Source: Escherichia ruysiae
GTDB taxonomy: Bacteria > Pseudomonadota > Gammaproteobacteria > Enterobacterales > Enterobacteriaceae
Reading direction: 5' to 3'
Length of the DNA: 64,000 bases
NCBI RefSeq assembly: GCF_031323975.1
Contig: NZ_JAVIWS010000001.1
Span: 1,984,001-2,048,000 of the forward strand
Within the stretch, counting starts at the first letter, position 1, and each line of letters begins with the position of its first letter. Shown here one piece after another: positions 39,477 through 51,366 of this stretch. A program made the translations under genes and the position numbers. The notes under the pieces were generated by a model, which had not been told where the DNA came from, searched no databases, and saw only the letters and a program-made list of their open reading frames with translations.

Positions 39477-40517
39477 TTAGGCCAACAGCGCCAGCCCGCC
39501 GACAATCACACCAGACACCGCCACCATCGCCCCGGTCAGCCATAAGGCTTTCGCCGGAAACGCTTTACGCAACATAATCAGTGACGGCAAACTCACCGCC
39601 GGGAGCGTCATCAACAATGCCAGCGCCGGAGCGGTTCCCATACCTGCCAGCATCATCGTTTGCACAATCGGAATTTCTGCCGCCGTGGGAATGACAAACA
39701 AGCATCCTGCTACCGCCATCGCCACTACCCACATCAGGCTGTTATCAACAGCGCCATCGGCATGGGGGAATAACCAGACGCGAGCGGCACCCAACGCCAG
39801 TACTGCAAGGATATAAACCGGGATCGTACTCCAGAACAGCGTCCACAGCGCCCTGCCCCAGCGGCTAAAAAATCCGCCCTGCGCTTCCGGCATGTCAATT
39901 TCGACCGGTGCCTGCGTTTGCGGTGTCTCACGCACCCATTTTTGCACCAGTGTCGCAATCAACAACACCATCACCAGCCCCGCAACCAGACGAATCGCCA
40001 CAAAGCCCCAGCCGAGAACAAACCCCATAAACACCAGCGTCGCCGGGTTTAACAACGGATTCCCCATCCAGAATGCCAGCGCACCGCCCATCGACACTTG
40101 CTGGCGACGCATCCCCGCCGCGACCGGAGCCGCACAGCAGGTACACATCATACCCGGAAGCGAAAACAGCGTTCCCAGCAAAGTTCCGCGAAAGCGCGAT
40201 TGCCCCAGCGTGCGCAGCAGCCAGTCACGTGGAATCAGCACCTGAATCAACGACCCAAGCATCACCCCCAGCACCGCCGCTTTCCATACCGCAAGGAAAT
40301 AGATCATCGCGTAATCCCACGCCGCCTGCCACGGATTGGCATCCGCCTGTGCGAGTATTGATTTACCGATGCTGTGGGTTTCGGCGGCGGTAAACGCTTT
40401 GCCGTAGTAGGGTTGCCATTTCACATACCAAAGTCCGGCAATGACAACGAGAAAGAAAAGCGCGGGTTTCCACCACTGAATGGGCGTTGCCGCCTGAGAT
40501 GAAGACTGACCAGTCAT
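39477..40517 (-). CDS. yraQ: Predicted membrane permease YraQ (DUF318)
   Basis: A 346-residue integral membrane protein of the DUF318/YraQ permease family, with eight or more hydrophobic helices. A conspicuous CTCCAAPVAAGMRR segment (LPGMMCTCCAAP) in the first half and a conserved GNPLLNPATLVFMGF repeat-like helix are typical of the family. The substrate is unknown; some relatives are linked to metal or arsenic genes. The next gene, yraR, is divergent neither in strand nor clearly co-transcribed (72-base gap). Confidence 0.88.
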   Translation of the reverse strand: MTGQSSSQAATPIQWWKPALFFLVVIAGLWYVKWQPYYGKAFTAAETHSIGKSILAQADANPWQAAWDYAMIYFLAVWKAAVLGVMLGSLIQVLIPRDWLLRTLGQSRFRGTLLGTLFSLPGMMCTCCAAPVAAGMRRQQVSMGGALAFWMGNPLLNPATLVFMGFVLGWGFVAIRLVAGLVMVLLIATLVQKWVRETPQTQAPVEIDMPEAQGGFFSRWGRALWTLFWSTIPVYILAVLALGAARVWLFPHADGAVDNSLMWVVAMAVAGCLFVIPTAAEIPIVQTMMLAGMGTAPALALLMTLPAVSLPSLIMLRKAFPAKALWLTGAMVAVSGVIVGGLALLA

Positions 40518-40589
40518 AGCATTCCCCAGGAATAAGTTATGATAATTGAGCGCGTGAATATTACGCTCACTATCAATCCTTGGGAATAA

Positions 40590-41235
<646 letters not shown>

Positions 41236-41293
41236 TTACAGAATTGTCCGCCTTGCACTCCCCGGTACATGCACCAGGCTTAATAGTCTACGT

Positions 41294-41328
<35 letters not shown>

Positions 41329-41329
41329 T

Positions 41330-41850
<521 letters not shown>

Positions 41851-41871
<21 letters not shown>

Positions 41872-42294
41872 GTCACGTAACCAAATTATTTTTTTACCAA
41901 AGCCCAGCGTGTTGTCGGTGAATTTGATTTCATCGAGCCGGATTTCCCAAACCGGTGCCGACAGCATTCTGGCAACCGGAAAGCGGCGATTGTACGCCTG
42001 ACGCGCAAGGTCGCTTTCCTCACCTTCCAGTTTGCGGATCTCACCTTTAAATTGCACGCCACGAATTAACGCTACTGTTTTCGGCTGACCGTTTACCGTT
42101 CCGGCAACAGCCGCCTGCGATCCGCTCATCTGCGCGTGACGCGTTTTTTCTTCCGTCAAAATGTAGAAGGCGACTTTCTGTGCATCAAAAAGATAAAAGG
42201 CATTGGCGCACCACAGTTCCCCTTCCTGCTGCACACACCAGGTGACAACATGTTGTTTTGCCAGCCAACGGCTGATGGCGGTGAGTGTTTCCAT
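41851..42294 (-). CDS. yhbP: YhbP, PNPOx-like split-barrel protein (UPF0306)
   Basis: A 147-residue UPF0306 protein with a predicted flavin-reductase-like split beta-barrel fold. I see no catalytic motif. It converges on and overlaps yhbO by 21 bases, and is divergent from yhbQ with about 50 bases between starts. Function unknown. Confidence 0.87.
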
Positions 42295-42344
42295 TGCTGT
42301 TCTCTTTTATACTGTTGGCCTGACCTTAACATGTGACGCAAACG

Positions 42345-42647
42345 ATGACACCCTGGTATCTCTATTTGATTCGTACCGCCGATAATAAGCTTTATACCGG
42401 GATTACCACGGATGTCGAACGTCGCTATCAGCAGCACCAGAGCGGTAAAGGGGCGAAAGCACTGCGTGGGAAAGGTGAACTGACGCTGGCGTTTTCCGCA
42501 CCAGTTGGCGACCGTTCGCTGGCGCTACGGGCGGAATATCGCGTTAAGCAACTAACCAAACGGCAGAAAGAGCGTCTGGTAGCGGAAGGCGCAGGGTTTG
42601 CAGAGCTGTTAAGCAGTCTGCAAACCCCGGAGATTAAAAGCGATTGA
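42345..42647 (+). CDS. yhbQ: GIY-YIG nuclease-family protein YhbQ
   Basis: A 100-residue single-domain GIY-YIG protein: [28 protein letters not shown] contains the family's two tyrosine-containing strands and the catalytic arginine, and a glutamate lies further on (ALRAEYRVK). The start MTPWYLYL at 42345 gives K-12 length. Reported nuclease activity on damaged DNA is limited. It converges on yhbS, overlapping by 14 bases. Confidence 0.9.
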   Translation: MTPWYLYLIRTADNKLYTGITTDVERRYQQHQSGKGAKALRGKGELTLAFSAPVGDRSLALRAEYRVKQLTKRQKERLVAEGAGFAELLSSLQTPEIKSD

Positions 42648-43137
42648 AATGATCGTGGTATTCAACCAGACCAGTTACGCCATTCAGCGCGTCATCCGCT
42701 AAACGATGTACCTGGAAGGCGCTTTCAGTGCCCGGCCAGCGGCAACGCAGATCGTGATGTGCAGCCAGCTCAAAGCCGAAACGACTGTACAGCGCCGGAT
42801 CGCCCAGCGTCACCACTGCGGCATAGCCGAACTCATTAAGCGAATCGAGTCCTTCATAAACCAGTTGGCGTGCCAGCCCCTGCCCACGGTATTTTTCATC
42901 AACCGCCAGCGGTGCCATGCCGACCCATTGCAGATCTTCTCCCTGCACATCAACCGGACTAAATGCCACATAGCCAATGACCTGACCTTCGTCATCTGTC
43001 GCCACCAGCCCCAGCGTCAGAAAGCCATCTTCACGCAGATCGTGAACCAGCTTCGCTTCCGCATCGCTTTCGAATGAACGACGCAGCAGGGCATCAATAC
43101 CCGGCGCATCAATGGGAATTTCTACTCGAATTAGCAT
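42634..43137 (-). CDS. yhbS: GNAT-family N-acetyltransferase YhbS
   Basis: A 167-residue GNAT protein; the acetyl-CoA loop is [20 protein letters not shown] near residue 80, with the preceding strand [11 protein letters not shown]. The acceptor is not known; a link to sRNA-controlled pathogen adhesion has been reported for EHEC relatives. Its start overlaps the end of ubiT by seven bases on the same strand. Confidence 0.9.
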   Translation of the reverse strand: MLIRVEIPIDAPGIDALLRRSFESDAEAKLVHDLREDGFLTLGLVATDDEGQVIGYVAFSPVDVQGEDLQWVGMAPLAVDEKYRGQGLARQLVYEGLDSLNEFGYAAVVTLGDPALYSRFGFELAAHHDLRCRWPGTESAFQVHRLADDALNGVTGLVEYHDHFNRF

Positions 43138-43655
43138 GGTTCACCTACCGATGTCTGTTTGGTTTCAGGCGTGGTTTTCATTCCCGCCTCAACAAAATCC
43201 GCCAGTTGCAGCAGCATCATGCGTAAGGCTTTCGGCATTTGCTCCAGTTCAATGGCGTCCATCAGGTTTTTCACATACAGCCCCAGCTCCGTATCACCTT
43301 CAATCACCAGTCGACGCTGGAAGAAGAGCGTGTCCGGATCTTGTTTACGCGCCGCAATCATCAGCAGATCGCTGGCGTCGGCACTAAAACTCACATCAGC
43401 TTGCGCGTTCTGGCTGACAACCAGTTTGCCATTCACCACCGAGGTAAACCATTGCAGGTCAATATCACGCACATGAATACTTAACCAGCGGCCTTCAAGA
43501 AACTCAAGCTCGCCGTCGTCCAGCGCCTGACGGAATTGCCAGCTTAAGACCTGCTCAAGAACCTGGCGTTTTAGCGCAAATGGCGTCAGTTTTACCGGTA
43601 CACTCAACAGAGATGGCCCCAAATGCACAATACGGGAACGCAGTTTATCCAACAC
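43131..43655 (-). CDS. ubiT: Ubiquinone biosynthesis accessory factor UbiT (YhbT)
   Basis: A 174-residue SCP2 lipid-carrier-domain protein needed, with UbiU and UbiV, for oxygen-independent ubiquinone synthesis. The start is GTG at 43655 (MLDKLRSRIVHLG); a start at 43679 would add eight residues not found in K-12. The central SCP2 fold is seen in DADLLMIAARKQDPDTLFFQRRLVIEGDTELG-type sequence. It is divergent from ubiU. Confidence 0.9.
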   Translation of the reverse strand: MLDKLRSRIVHLGPSLLSVPVKLTPFALKRQVLEQVLSWQFRQALDDGELEFLEGRWLSIHVRDIDLQWFTSVVNGKLVVSQNAQADVSFSADASDLLMIAARKQDPDTLFFQRRLVIEGDTELGLYVKNLMDAIELEQMPKALRMMLLQLADFVEAGMKTTPETKQTSVGEPC

Positions 43656-43863
43656 GAGTTTTACTCCCTGTTTCAACAATCGTCCTATTTTGCCATATCA
43701 GGAAAATAACATAGCGGTATAAATCAACAATTCCATATGAAATTGCTGCTACCACCAATACAACTTTAACTGCCTTAAATCAAAAATTGTCGCAGCAAGG
43801 TTAACTAAAATCCCAGTTCGTTAACATTTTTGCGCTTTGATAGCGCAACCTTCAGGAAAAATT

Positions 43864-44859
43864 ATGGAGCTGCTCTGCCCTGCCGGAAATCTCCCGGCGC
43901 TTAAGGCGGCCATCGAAAACGGCGCAGATGCTGTTTATATCGGGCTAAAAGATGATACCAATGCCCGCCACTTCGCCGGCCTTAACTTTACCGAGAAAAA
44001 ATTGCAGGAAGCGGTGAGTTTTGTCCATCAACATCGCCGCAAACTTCACATCGCGATTAACACTTTTGCGCATCCGGACGGTTACGCCCGTTGGCAGCGC
44101 GCCGTGGATATGGCGGCGCAGCTGGGTGCCGACGCGCTGATCCTCGCCGACCTCGCCATGCTGGAGTACGCCGCCGAGCGTTATCCACATATTGAGCGTC
44201 ACGTATCGGTGCAGGCTTCAGCGACCAATGAAGAGGCGATCAACTTTTATCATCGCCATTTTGACGTTGCCCGCGTGGTGCTGCCGCGCGTGTTGTCGAT
44301 TCATCAGGTGAAACAACTGGCACGGGTTACCCCTGTACCACTGGAAGTGTTCGCTTTCGGCAGCCTGTGCATTATGTCGGAAGGCCGTTGCTATCTGTCG
44401 TCATATCTGACGGGTGAATCGCCCAACACCGTCGGTGCATGTTCTCCGGCTCGCTTCGTGCGCTGGCAACAAACGCCGCAGGGGCTGGAATCCCGTCTTA
44501 ACGAAGTGCTGATCGACCGTTATCAGGACGGCGAAAACGCGGGTTATCCAACGCTGTGTAAAGGGCGTTATCTGGTGGACGGCGAACGCTATCACGCGCT
44601 GGAAGAACCAACCAGCCTCAATACCCTGGAACTACTGCCAGAGTTAATGGCGGCAAATATTGCTTCGGTGAAAATTGAAGGCCGCCAGCGTAGCCCGGCG
44701 TATGTCAGCCAGGTGGCGAAAGTCTGGCGTCAGGCTATCGACCGTTGTAAAGCCGATCCACAAAACTTCGTACCGCAAAGCGCGTGGATGGAGACGCTCG
44801 GGTCGATGTCCGAAGGCACGCAAACCACCCTTGGCGCGTATCACCGTAAATGGCAGTGA
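43864..44859 (+). CDS. ubiU: Oxygen-independent ubiquinone hydroxylation protein UbiU
   Basis: A 331-residue peptidase-U32-family protein forming a complex with UbiV and carrying a 4Fe-4S cluster. Cluster cysteines are visible in GSLCIMSEGRCYLSSY (two), GACSPARF and YPTLCKGRY. The start MELLCPAGN at 43864 gives K-12 length; the frame from 43837 has no extra support. It hydroxylates the ring in anaerobic ubiquinone synthesis with UbiV and UbiT. ubiV starts eight bases after its stop. Confidence 0.94.
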   Translation: MELLCPAGNLPALKAAIENGADAVYIGLKDDTNARHFAGLNFTEKKLQEAVSFVHQHRRKLHIAINTFAHPDGYARWQRAVDMAAQLGADALILADLAMLEYAAERYPHIERHVSVQASATNEEAINFYHRHFDVARVVLPRVLSIHQVKQLARVTPVPLEVFAFGSLCIMSEGRCYLSSYLTGESPNTVGACSPARFVRWQQTPQGLESRLNEVLIDRYQDGENAGYPTLCKGRYLVDGERYHALEEPTSLNTLELLPELMAANIASVKIEGRQRSPAYVSQVAKVWRQAIDRCKADPQNFVPQSAWMETLGSMSEGTQTTLGAYHRKWQ

Positions 44860-44867
44860 GAAAAGCA

Positions 44868-45746
44868 ATGAAATATTCCTTAGGGCCGGTGCTGTGGTAC
44901 TGGCCAAAAGAGACGCTGGAAGAATTTTATCAGCAGGCCGCCACCAGCAGCGCCGATGTGATTTATCTCGGTGAAGCCGTGTGCAGCAAGCGTCGGGCAA
45001 CCAAAGTTGGCGACTGGCTGGAGATGGCAAAATCGCTCGCCGGGAGTGGCAAGCAGATTGTGCTCTCCACGCTGGCGCTGATGCAGGCATCCTCCGAACT
45101 GGGCGAACTGAAACGCTATGTTGAGAATGGTGAGTTCCTGATTGAAGCCAGCGATCTCGGCGTGGTGAATATGTGCGCTGAACGTAAACTGCCGTTCGTC
45201 GCCGGGCACGCGCTAAACTGCTACAACGCGGTGACGCTGAAAATATTGCTCAAACAGGGCATGATGCGCTGGTGTATGCCGGTGGAGCTTTCCCGCGACT
45301 GGCTGGTGAATCTGCTCAATCAGTGCGATGAGCTGGGCATTCGCAACCAGTTTGAAGTGGAAGTCCTGAGCTACGGTCATCTGCCTCTGGCGTACTCTGC
45401 CCGCTGCTTTACCGCGCGTTCGGAAGACCGCCCGAAAGATGAGTGCGAAACCTGCTGCATTAAGTATCCGAACGGGCGCAACGTGCTGTCGCAAGAGAAT
45501 CAGCAAGTGTTTGTGCTCAACGGCATTCAGACCATGAGCGGCTATGTTTACAACCTCGGTAACGAGCTGGCATCCATGCAGGGGCTGGTTGATGTGGTTC
45601 GTCTGTCGCCGCAGGGTGCTGACACTTTCGCTATGCTCGACGCCTTCCGCGCCAATGAAAATGGCGCTGCTCCACTGCCATTGACGGCAAACAGCGATTG
45701 TAACGGCTACTGGCGACGGCTGGCTGGGCTGGAGCTGCAAGCGTAA
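44868..45746 (+). CDS. ubiV: Oxygen-independent ubiquinone hydroxylation protein UbiV
   Basis: A 292-residue U32-family partner of UbiU with its own 4Fe-4S cluster. Cluster cysteines are visible as C39 in LGEAVCSKRR and in YSARCFTARSEDRPKDECETCCIKYP near residues 180-197. The start MKYSLGPVLWYW is used, not the in-frame upstream codon at 44850 inside ubiU. The two genes form one operon. Confidence 0.94.
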   Translation: MKYSLGPVLWYWPKETLEEFYQQAATSSADVIYLGEAVCSKRRATKVGDWLEMAKSLAGSGKQIVLSTLALMQASSELGELKRYVENGEFLIEASDLGVVNMCAERKLPFVAGHALNCYNAVTLKILLKQGMMRWCMPVELSRDWLVNLLNQCDELGIRNQFEVEVLSYGHLPLAYSARCFTARSEDRPKDECETCCIKYPNGRNVLSQENQQVFVLNGIQTMSGYVYNLGNELASMQGLVDVVRLSPQGADTFAMLDAFRANENGAAPLPLTANSDCNGYWRRLAGLELQA

Positions 45747-45826
45747 GTAAATAGCTCACTTTGTTAACAACTTTAACTACTCTTTAATGCAGTATTAAAG
45801 ATTAATCGGTAACAAAGTGAGCTGTT

Positions 45827-46834
45827 ATGACTGATAAAACTATTCCTTTTTCGCTACTCGATCTGGCTCCCATCCCCGAAGGTTCTTCAGCGCGGGAAGC
45901 GTTCTCCCACTCTCTCGATCTCGCCCGTCTGGCTGAAAAGCGCGGCTATCATCGCTACTGGCTGGCGGAACACCACAATATGACCGGCATTGCCAGTGCT
46001 GCCACATCGGTGTTAATTGGCTATCTGGCGGCGAACACCACCACGCTGCATCTGGGTTCCGGCGGCGTGATGTTACCTAACCACTCACCGTTGGTGATTG
46101 CCGAACAGTTTGGCACGCTCAATACGCTCTATCCGGGGCGAATCGATTTGGGGCTGGGTCGTGCTCCGGGCAGCGATCAACGGACAATGATGGCACTGCG
46201 TCGCCATATGAGCGGCGATATTGATAATTTCCCCCGTGATGTTGCAGAGCTGGTGGACTGGTTTGACGCCCGCGATCCAAACCCGCATGTGCGTCCGGTG
46301 CCGGGCTATGGTGAGAAAATTCCCGTGTGGTTGTTAGGTTCCAGCCTCTACAGCGCACAACTGGCGGCGCAGCTTGGTCTGCCGTTTGCGTTTGCCTCAC
46401 ACTTCGCGCCGGATATGCTGTTCCAGGCGTTGCATCTTTATCGCAGCAACTTCAAACCGTCGGCACGGCTGGAGAAACCATACGCGATGGTGTGCATCAA
46501 TATTATCGCCGCCGACAGCAACCGCGATGCCGAATTTCTGTTTACCTCAATGCAGCAAGCCTTTGTGAAGCTGCGCCGTGGCGAAACCGGGCAACTGCCG
46601 CCGCCGATTCAGAATATGGATCAGTTCTGGTCGCCGTCCGAGCAGTATGGCGTGCAGCAGGCGCTGAGTATGTCGTTGGTAGGTGATAAAGCGAAAGTGC
46701 GTCATGGCTTGCAGTCGATCCTGCGCGAAACCGACGCCGATGAGATTATGGTTAACGGGCAGATTTTCGACCACCAGGCGCGCCTGCATTCGTTTGAGCT
46801 GGCGATGGATGTGAAGGAGGAGTTGTTGGGGTAA
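45827..46834 (+). CDS. yhbW: Luciferase-like monooxygenase family protein YhbW
   Basis: A 335-residue bacterial-luciferase-family flavin monooxygenase-like protein. Family features are [17 protein letters not shown] near residue 45, [22 protein letters not shown] near 80 and [12 protein letters not shown] near 105. The substrate is unknown. An AT-rich spacer with a GTTAAC-type inverted repeat precedes it, and a GC-rich repeat follows. Confidence 0.9.
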   Translation: MTDKTIPFSLLDLAPIPEGSSAREAFSHSLDLARLAEKRGYHRYWLAEHHNMTGIASAATSVLIGYLAANTTTLHLGSGGVMLPNHSPLVIAEQFGTLNTLYPGRIDLGLGRAPGSDQRTMMALRRHMSGDIDNFPRDVAELVDWFDARDPNPHVRPVPGYGEKIPVWLLGSSLYSAQLAAQLGLPFAFASHFAPDMLFQALHLYRSNFKPSARLEKPYAMVCINIIAADSNRDAEFLFTSMQQAFVKLRRGETGQLPPPIQNMDQFWSPSEQYGVQQALSMSLVGDKAKVRHGLQSILRETDADEIMVNGQIFDHQARLHSFELAMDVKEELLG

Positions 46835-46856
46835 GTGCATTTTCCGCGCCGGGCAG

Positions 46857-46891
46857 TCCCCTCTCCCTGTGGGAGAGGGTTAGGGTGAGGG
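46857..46891. repeat. GC-rich inverted repeat (box C-type), copy 2
   Basis: CCCTCTCCC-TGT-GGGAGAGGG followed by TTAGGGTGAGGG. This is the inverted counterpart of the repeat at 39405-39441. It lies between convergent yhbW and mtr, where it can act as a shared transcript end. Confidence 0.65.
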
Positions 46892-46906
46892 CATCAGACC
46901 TCACCC

Positions 46907-48151
46907 TTACTGATACACCGGCAGCAAATTAAAGCTCGATAAAATATGGATCAGAGCGTTGCCAATGCCAAACACCAGAATCAGGACAATCATCGGCTTG
47001 CCGCCCCAGACGCGGAATTTCGGGCTACCGAAGCGTTTACGCGATGCGCGAGCCAGCAGCGCCGGAACAATTGCCGCCCAGATGGTAGCCGCTAAGCCAG
47101 CATAACCAATGGCATACAGGAATCCGTTCGGGAACAGCAGGCCACCCACAACAGGCGGTGCAAAGGTCAACAGAGCCGTTTTAAAGCGACCCAGAGCCGA
47201 GTCGTCGAAACCAAACAGATCTGCCAGATAATCGAACAGACCAAGCGTTACGCCGAGGAATGAACTCGCTACCGCAAAGTTAGAGAACACCACCAGCAGC
47301 AGATCCAGACTACGGCTGTTCAGCACGCCACTTAATGCCTGTACCAGCACATCTATATTGCCGCCCTTCTCTGCGATGCCGATAAACTCCGGACGTGGGA
47401 TGTTGCCCATCGTCGCCAGCAACCAGATGGTATACAGCGCCAGCGCCATCAGCGTACCATACACCAGGCATTTGACGATGGTTTTCGGATCTTTACCGTA
47501 ATATTTCATCAGGCTCGGCACGTTACCGTGATAACCAAACGACGCCAGGCAGAACGGCAGGGTCATCAACAGATACGGTGCATAAGACGCATTGCTTTCG
47601 GCGACGTTGAACAATGTCGCAGGCTGTACATGCCCCAGCAGGCTGCCGAAAGTGAGGAAAAACGTAATGACTTTCGCCCCCAGCACAATCGCCGTCATGC
47701 GGCTGACAGCTTTAGTGCTCAACCACACCACGAACGCCACCAACAGTGCAAAACCAAATCCCGCCGCCCGTGCAGGCACATTTAGCGACATCTCTGCGAA
47801 GGTGTGATGCAGAATCGAACCGCTGGCAGAAATATAAGCGTAAGTCAGGATATAGAGCACAAAGGCAATGGAAATGCCGTTGACCACGTTCCAGCCTTTG
47901 CCCAGCAAATCTTTGGTGATGGTGTCAAAGCTCGAACCGATTCGATAATTGAGGTTAGCTTCCAGAATCATCAAACCGGAATGCAGCATACAAAACCAGG
48001 TGAAGATTAGCACCGCCATTGACCAGAAGAACCACGCACCGGACATGACCACAGGCAGAGAAAACATTCCTGCGCCAATAATGGTGCCGCCGATAATCAC
48101 CACGCCGCCAAGCAGCGACGGTGACGTTTGGGTGGTGGTTAGTGTTGCCAT
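46907..48151 (-). CDS. mtr: Tryptophan-specific transporter Mtr
   Basis: A 414-residue tryptophan:proton symporter of the HAAAP family with about eleven hydrophobic helices; the N-terminal [20 protein letters not shown] is the family signature. It is the high-affinity tryptophan permease. Its upstream region contains a TrpR operator at 48203-48223 and a TyrR box at 48262-48279, matching known repression by TrpR and activation by TyrR. Confidence 0.96.
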   Translation of the reverse strand: MATLTTTQTSPSLLGGVVIIGGTIIGAGMFSLPVVMSGAWFFWSMAVLIFTWFCMLHSGLMILEANLNYRIGSSFDTITKDLLGKGWNVVNGISIAFVLYILTYAYISASGSILHHTFAEMSLNVPARAAGFGFALLVAFVVWLSTKAVSRMTAIVLGAKVITFFLTFGSLLGHVQPATLFNVAESNASYAPYLLMTLPFCLASFGYHGNVPSLMKYYGKDPKTIVKCLVYGTLMALALYTIWLLATMGNIPRPEFIGIAEKGGNIDVLVQALSGVLNSRSLDLLLVVFSNFAVASSFLGVTLGLFDYLADLFGFDDSALGRFKTALLTFAPPVVGGLLFPNGFLYAIGYAGLAATIWAAIVPALLARASRKRFGSPKFRVWGGKPMIVLILVFGIGNALIHILSSFNLLPVYQ

Positions 48152-48202
48152 AAGGGCTTCTCTCCAGTGAAAAATAGTGCGACTGCGTTGTTATGTGTTG
48201 CA

Positions 48203-48223
48203 CTGTACCAGTACGCGAGTACA
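48203..48223. promoter_or_regulatory. TrpR operator of mtr
   Basis: On the minus strand the sequence TGTACTCGCGTACTGGTACAG carries the TrpR half-sites GTACT-C-GTACT. It lies about 52 bases upstream of the mtr start, over the promoter. Confidence 0.8.
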
Positions 48224-48237
48224 AAAGACAGAAAAAA

Positions 48238-48262
48238 AGCCCCGATTGTTAAAATCGGGGCT
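48238..48262 (-). terminator. Terminator of deaD
   Basis: AGCCCCGATT / AATCGGGGCT with a five-base loop, followed on the minus strand by TTTTTTTC. It lies 43 bases beyond the deaD stop and directly beside the mtr control sites. Confidence 0.9.
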
Positions 48263-48279
48263 GTATATATTATTTTACA
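48262..48279. promoter_or_regulatory. TyrR box of mtr
   Basis: TGTATA-TATTAT-TTTACA fits the TyrR consensus TGTAAA-N6-TTTACA with two mismatches. It starts at the base of the deaD terminator stem, about 110 bases upstream of mtr. Confidence 0.7.
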
Positions 48280-48304
48280 GATTGTTTTCGCTGTTCAGCG
48301 ATGA

Positions 48305-50194
48305 TTACGCATCACCACCGAAACGACGACGACCGGTAGAGTCATCACGACGCGGTGCGCGGCCTTCACGACGTTCGCCGCTAAAACGACGACCATCACC
48401 ACGACCACCTTCACGGCGTTCACCGCTGAAGTTACGACCGCCTTCACGACGTTCGCCACTGAAACCACGACCACCGCCACGACGCTCTCCGCCAGTATGC
48501 GGCTGTGCATCGCCCAGCAACTGCATGTTCATCGGTTTGTTGAGAATGCGAGTACGCGTAAAGTGTTGCAGTACTTCACCCGGCATACCTTTCGGCAGTT
48601 CGATGGTGGAGTGAGAAGCAAACAGCTTGATGTTACCGATGTAACGGCTGCTGATGTCGCCTTCGTTAGCAATTGCGCCAACGATATGACGAACTTCAAC
48701 ACCATCATCGCGGCCCACTTCAATGCGGTACAGCTGCATGTCGCCAACATCACGACGTTCACGACGCGGACGATCTTCACGGTCGCCACGCGGGCCACGG
48801 TCGTTACGATCGCGCGGACCACGGTCGTCACGGTCACGGAATTCACGTTTCGGACGCATCGGCGCATCTGGCGGAACAATCAGAGTACGTTCACCCTGTG
48901 CCATTTTCAGCAGTGCGGCTGCCAGAGTTTCGAGATCCAGTTCTTCACCTTCTGCAGTCGGCTGAATTTTGCTCAGCAGTGCACGGTATTGATCCAGATC
49001 GCTGCTTTCCAGCTGCTGCTGTACTTTAGCGGCAAATTTTTCCAGACGGCGTTTGCCCAGCAGTTCTGCGTTCGGCAGTTCTACTTCTGGAATGGTCAGC
49101 TTCATAGTACGTTCAATGTTGCGCAGCAGACGACGCTCGCGGTTCTCAACGAACAGCAGCGCGCGGCCAGCACGACCCGCACGACCGGTACGACCGATAC
49201 GGTGAACGTAAGACTCAGAATCCATCGGGATATCGTAGTTAACCACCAGGCTGATACGCTCAACGTCCAGGCCACGAGCCGCAACGTCGGTCGCAATCAG
49301 GATATCCAGACGACCATCTTTCAGGCGTTCCAGAGTCTGCTCACGCAGCGCCTGGTTCATGTCACCGTTCAGCGCGGCGCTGTTGTAGCCGTTACGCTCA
49401 AGGGCTTCAGCCACTTCCAGAGTCGCATTTTTGGTACGAACGAAGATAATCGCCGCATCAAAATCTTCCGCTTCCAGGAAACGTACCAGTGCTTCGTTTT
49501 TACGCATACCCCAGACAGTCCAGTAGCTCTGGCTGATGTCAGGACGGGTAGTCACGCTGGACTGAATACGCACTTCCTGCGGCTCTTTCATAAAGCGGCG
49601 GGTAATGCGACGAATCGCTTCCGGCATAGTGGCGGAGAACAGAGCGGTCTGATGACCTTCCGGGATCTGCGCCATAATGGTTTCAACGTCTTCAATGAAG
49701 CCCATGCGCAGCATTTCGTCAGCTTCATCCAGAACCAGACCGCTCAGTTTAGAGAGATCCAGAGTGCCACGTTTCAGGTGGTCCAGCAGACGGCCCGGAG
49801 TACCGACAACGATCTGCGGCCCCTGACGCAGGGCGCGTAATTGCACGTCATAACGCTGGCCGCCGTACAGGGCAACCACGTTTACGCCGCGCATGTGTTT
49901 AGAGAAATCCGTCATTGCCTCAGCAACCTGTACCGCCAGTTCGCGGGTCGGTGCCAGCACCAGAATCTGTGGTGCTTTCAGCTCAGGATCAAGATTCTGC
50001 AACAGAGGTAAAGAGAATGCTGCAGTTTTTCCGCTCCCCGTCTGGGCCATACCCAGAACGTCGCGGCCATTCAGCAGATGTGGAATACACTCTGCCTGAA
50101 TTGGAGATGGTTTTTCGTAACCCAGATCGTTAAGGGCTTCAAGGATAGGAGCCTTCAGGCCCAGATCTGCAAAAGTGGTTTCGAATTCAGCCAT
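48305..50194 (-). CDS. deaD: ATP-dependent RNA helicase DeaD (CsdA)
   Basis: A 629-residue cold-shock DEAD-box helicase in ribosome assembly and mRNA decay. The start is [13 protein letters not shown] at 50194; the frame extends upstream through yrbN without support. Motifs in order: the Q motif, AQTGSGKT near residue 50, PTRELA, DEAD in [13 protein letters not shown] in FSATMP, and [11 protein letters not shown]. The C-terminus has an RNA-binding domain and a long tail of repeated [12 protein letters not shown] arginine/glycine blocks. Confidence 0.97.
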
Positions 50195-50267
50195 GTAGTA
50201 CGTGTGCCTCAAAATTAATGGCGGCCAGTCTACATAACTCATCATGAAATTGATCAGCAATTTTCAT
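50187..50267 (-). CDS. yrbN: Small protein YrbN
   Basis: A 26-codon frame, [10 protein letters not shown] at its start and FEAHVLHG at its end, whose TGA stop overlaps the deaD ATG (ATGGCTGA). It matches the K-12 small protein YrbN as I recall it, which has been shown to be made. Overlap with the deaD start suggests coupled translation. No strong ribosome site is visible upstream. Confidence 0.8.
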
Positions 50268-50373
50268 TGAAAAGTGTGAACCGGCTCAAAGTAGGTGTAT
50301 TAACGAACAACAACGCCCTCACCCGTTAAGGTGATGGCAATCAAATAAGATTACGGGCTGATGTGTACGTCAG

Positions 50374-51258
50374 CTATTGCTGGTCCGATTCTGCCAGGTC
50401 ATCTTGGTCCTGGCCCAGGAGCGATAATTCCAACAATGCGTATCGGTGCTCAACAAAGTTATGAACGTTGTTGGCAACCGCCAGTTTGAACAGTGCCGTG
50501 GCGCTGTCCAAATCCCCCAGACTTAGGTAGTACTTACCTAAATAGAAGTTGGTTTCACTGAGATGCTCAGCGAGCGAGGTGTTATCCGTTGCGTCCGCCT
50601 TGAGCCTTTCCATTAACGTTTGTTCGCTAATGTTGCCCAGGTAGAACTCGACAATGTTCCATCCCCACTGCTCCTTGTCCGATTTTTCGAAGTGCCGTTT
50701 CAACACTTCTTTAGCCTGCTTCTCATCGAGCTTCTGCTCGGCGAGATAAAGCCACAGACTACGGAAAGGATCATTGGGATCGTCTTGATAAAACGCCAGC
50801 AGATCATCTTGCGCTAACTTGTCACGACCGCCGTAATATAATGCGATCCCGCGATTCAAGTGCGCGTAGTTGTAAGTTGGATCAAGCTCAAGTACAGAAT
50901 CAAACGCTTCATAGGCAGCATCAAAATTGCCTGCCTGCGTTAAATATATGCCTAAGTAATTGAATACTTCAGGCATATCCGGTCGGATTGCCAGCGCCTG
51001 CGAAAAATCGTTACGCGCTAATGCCCTCAGACCGAGACTATCATACAACACTCCGCGCTCATATAAAAGCTGTGCGCGCTCGTCATCGGTTAAAGCCCGA
51101 CTGGCAAGGATCTGTTCCATACGTGCCAGAATCACTTCCTGCTGTAAAGTCGGTTGCAATGGCACTGCGAGGACTTCACTTTTACGCCAGGAAGTATTAC
51201 TGCATCCTGCAAGCGTAAGTGCTGTCGCAACGAAACACCAGCGCAAAAAAGGCTTCAT
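50374..51258 (-). CDS. nlpI: Outer-membrane lipoprotein NlpI, TPR adaptor
   Basis: A 294-residue lipoprotein with lipobox LTLAGC (C19) and several tetratricopeptide repeats ([43 protein letters not shown]). NlpI brings the protease Prc to peptidoglycan hydrolases such as MepS and scaffolds cell-wall enzymes. It lies between pnp and deaD on the minus strand, 108 bases after pnp. Confidence 0.96.
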   Translation of the reverse strand: MKPFLRWCFVATALTLAGCSNTSWRKSEVLAVPLQPTLQQEVILARMEQILASRALTDDERAQLLYERGVLYDSLGLRALARNDFSQALAIRPDMPEVFNYLGIYLTQAGNFDAAYEAFDSVLELDPTYNYAHLNRGIALYYGGRDKLAQDDLLAFYQDDPNDPFRSLWLYLAEQKLDEKQAKEVLKRHFEKSDKEQWGWNIVEFYLGNISEQTLMERLKADATDNTSLAEHLSETNFYLGKYYLSLGDLDSATALFKLAVANNVHNFVEHRYALLELSLLGQDQDDLAESDQQ

Positions 51259-51366
51259 TTCCCACTCCCGAAGACCACGGTTGAATGAACGTCCTGTTCC
51301 CGGTTGCTAACAAGGCGTCCTGCCCGGTTAAAAGCCCCCCGCCGCAGCGGAGGGCAAATGGCAACC

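Noticed and set aside
48497..49840. A 447-codon open frame on the plus strand opposite deaD
   Set aside because: It mirrors the strongly biased codons of deaD, lacks any family motif and has no ribosome site; deaD is a full, well-known gene.
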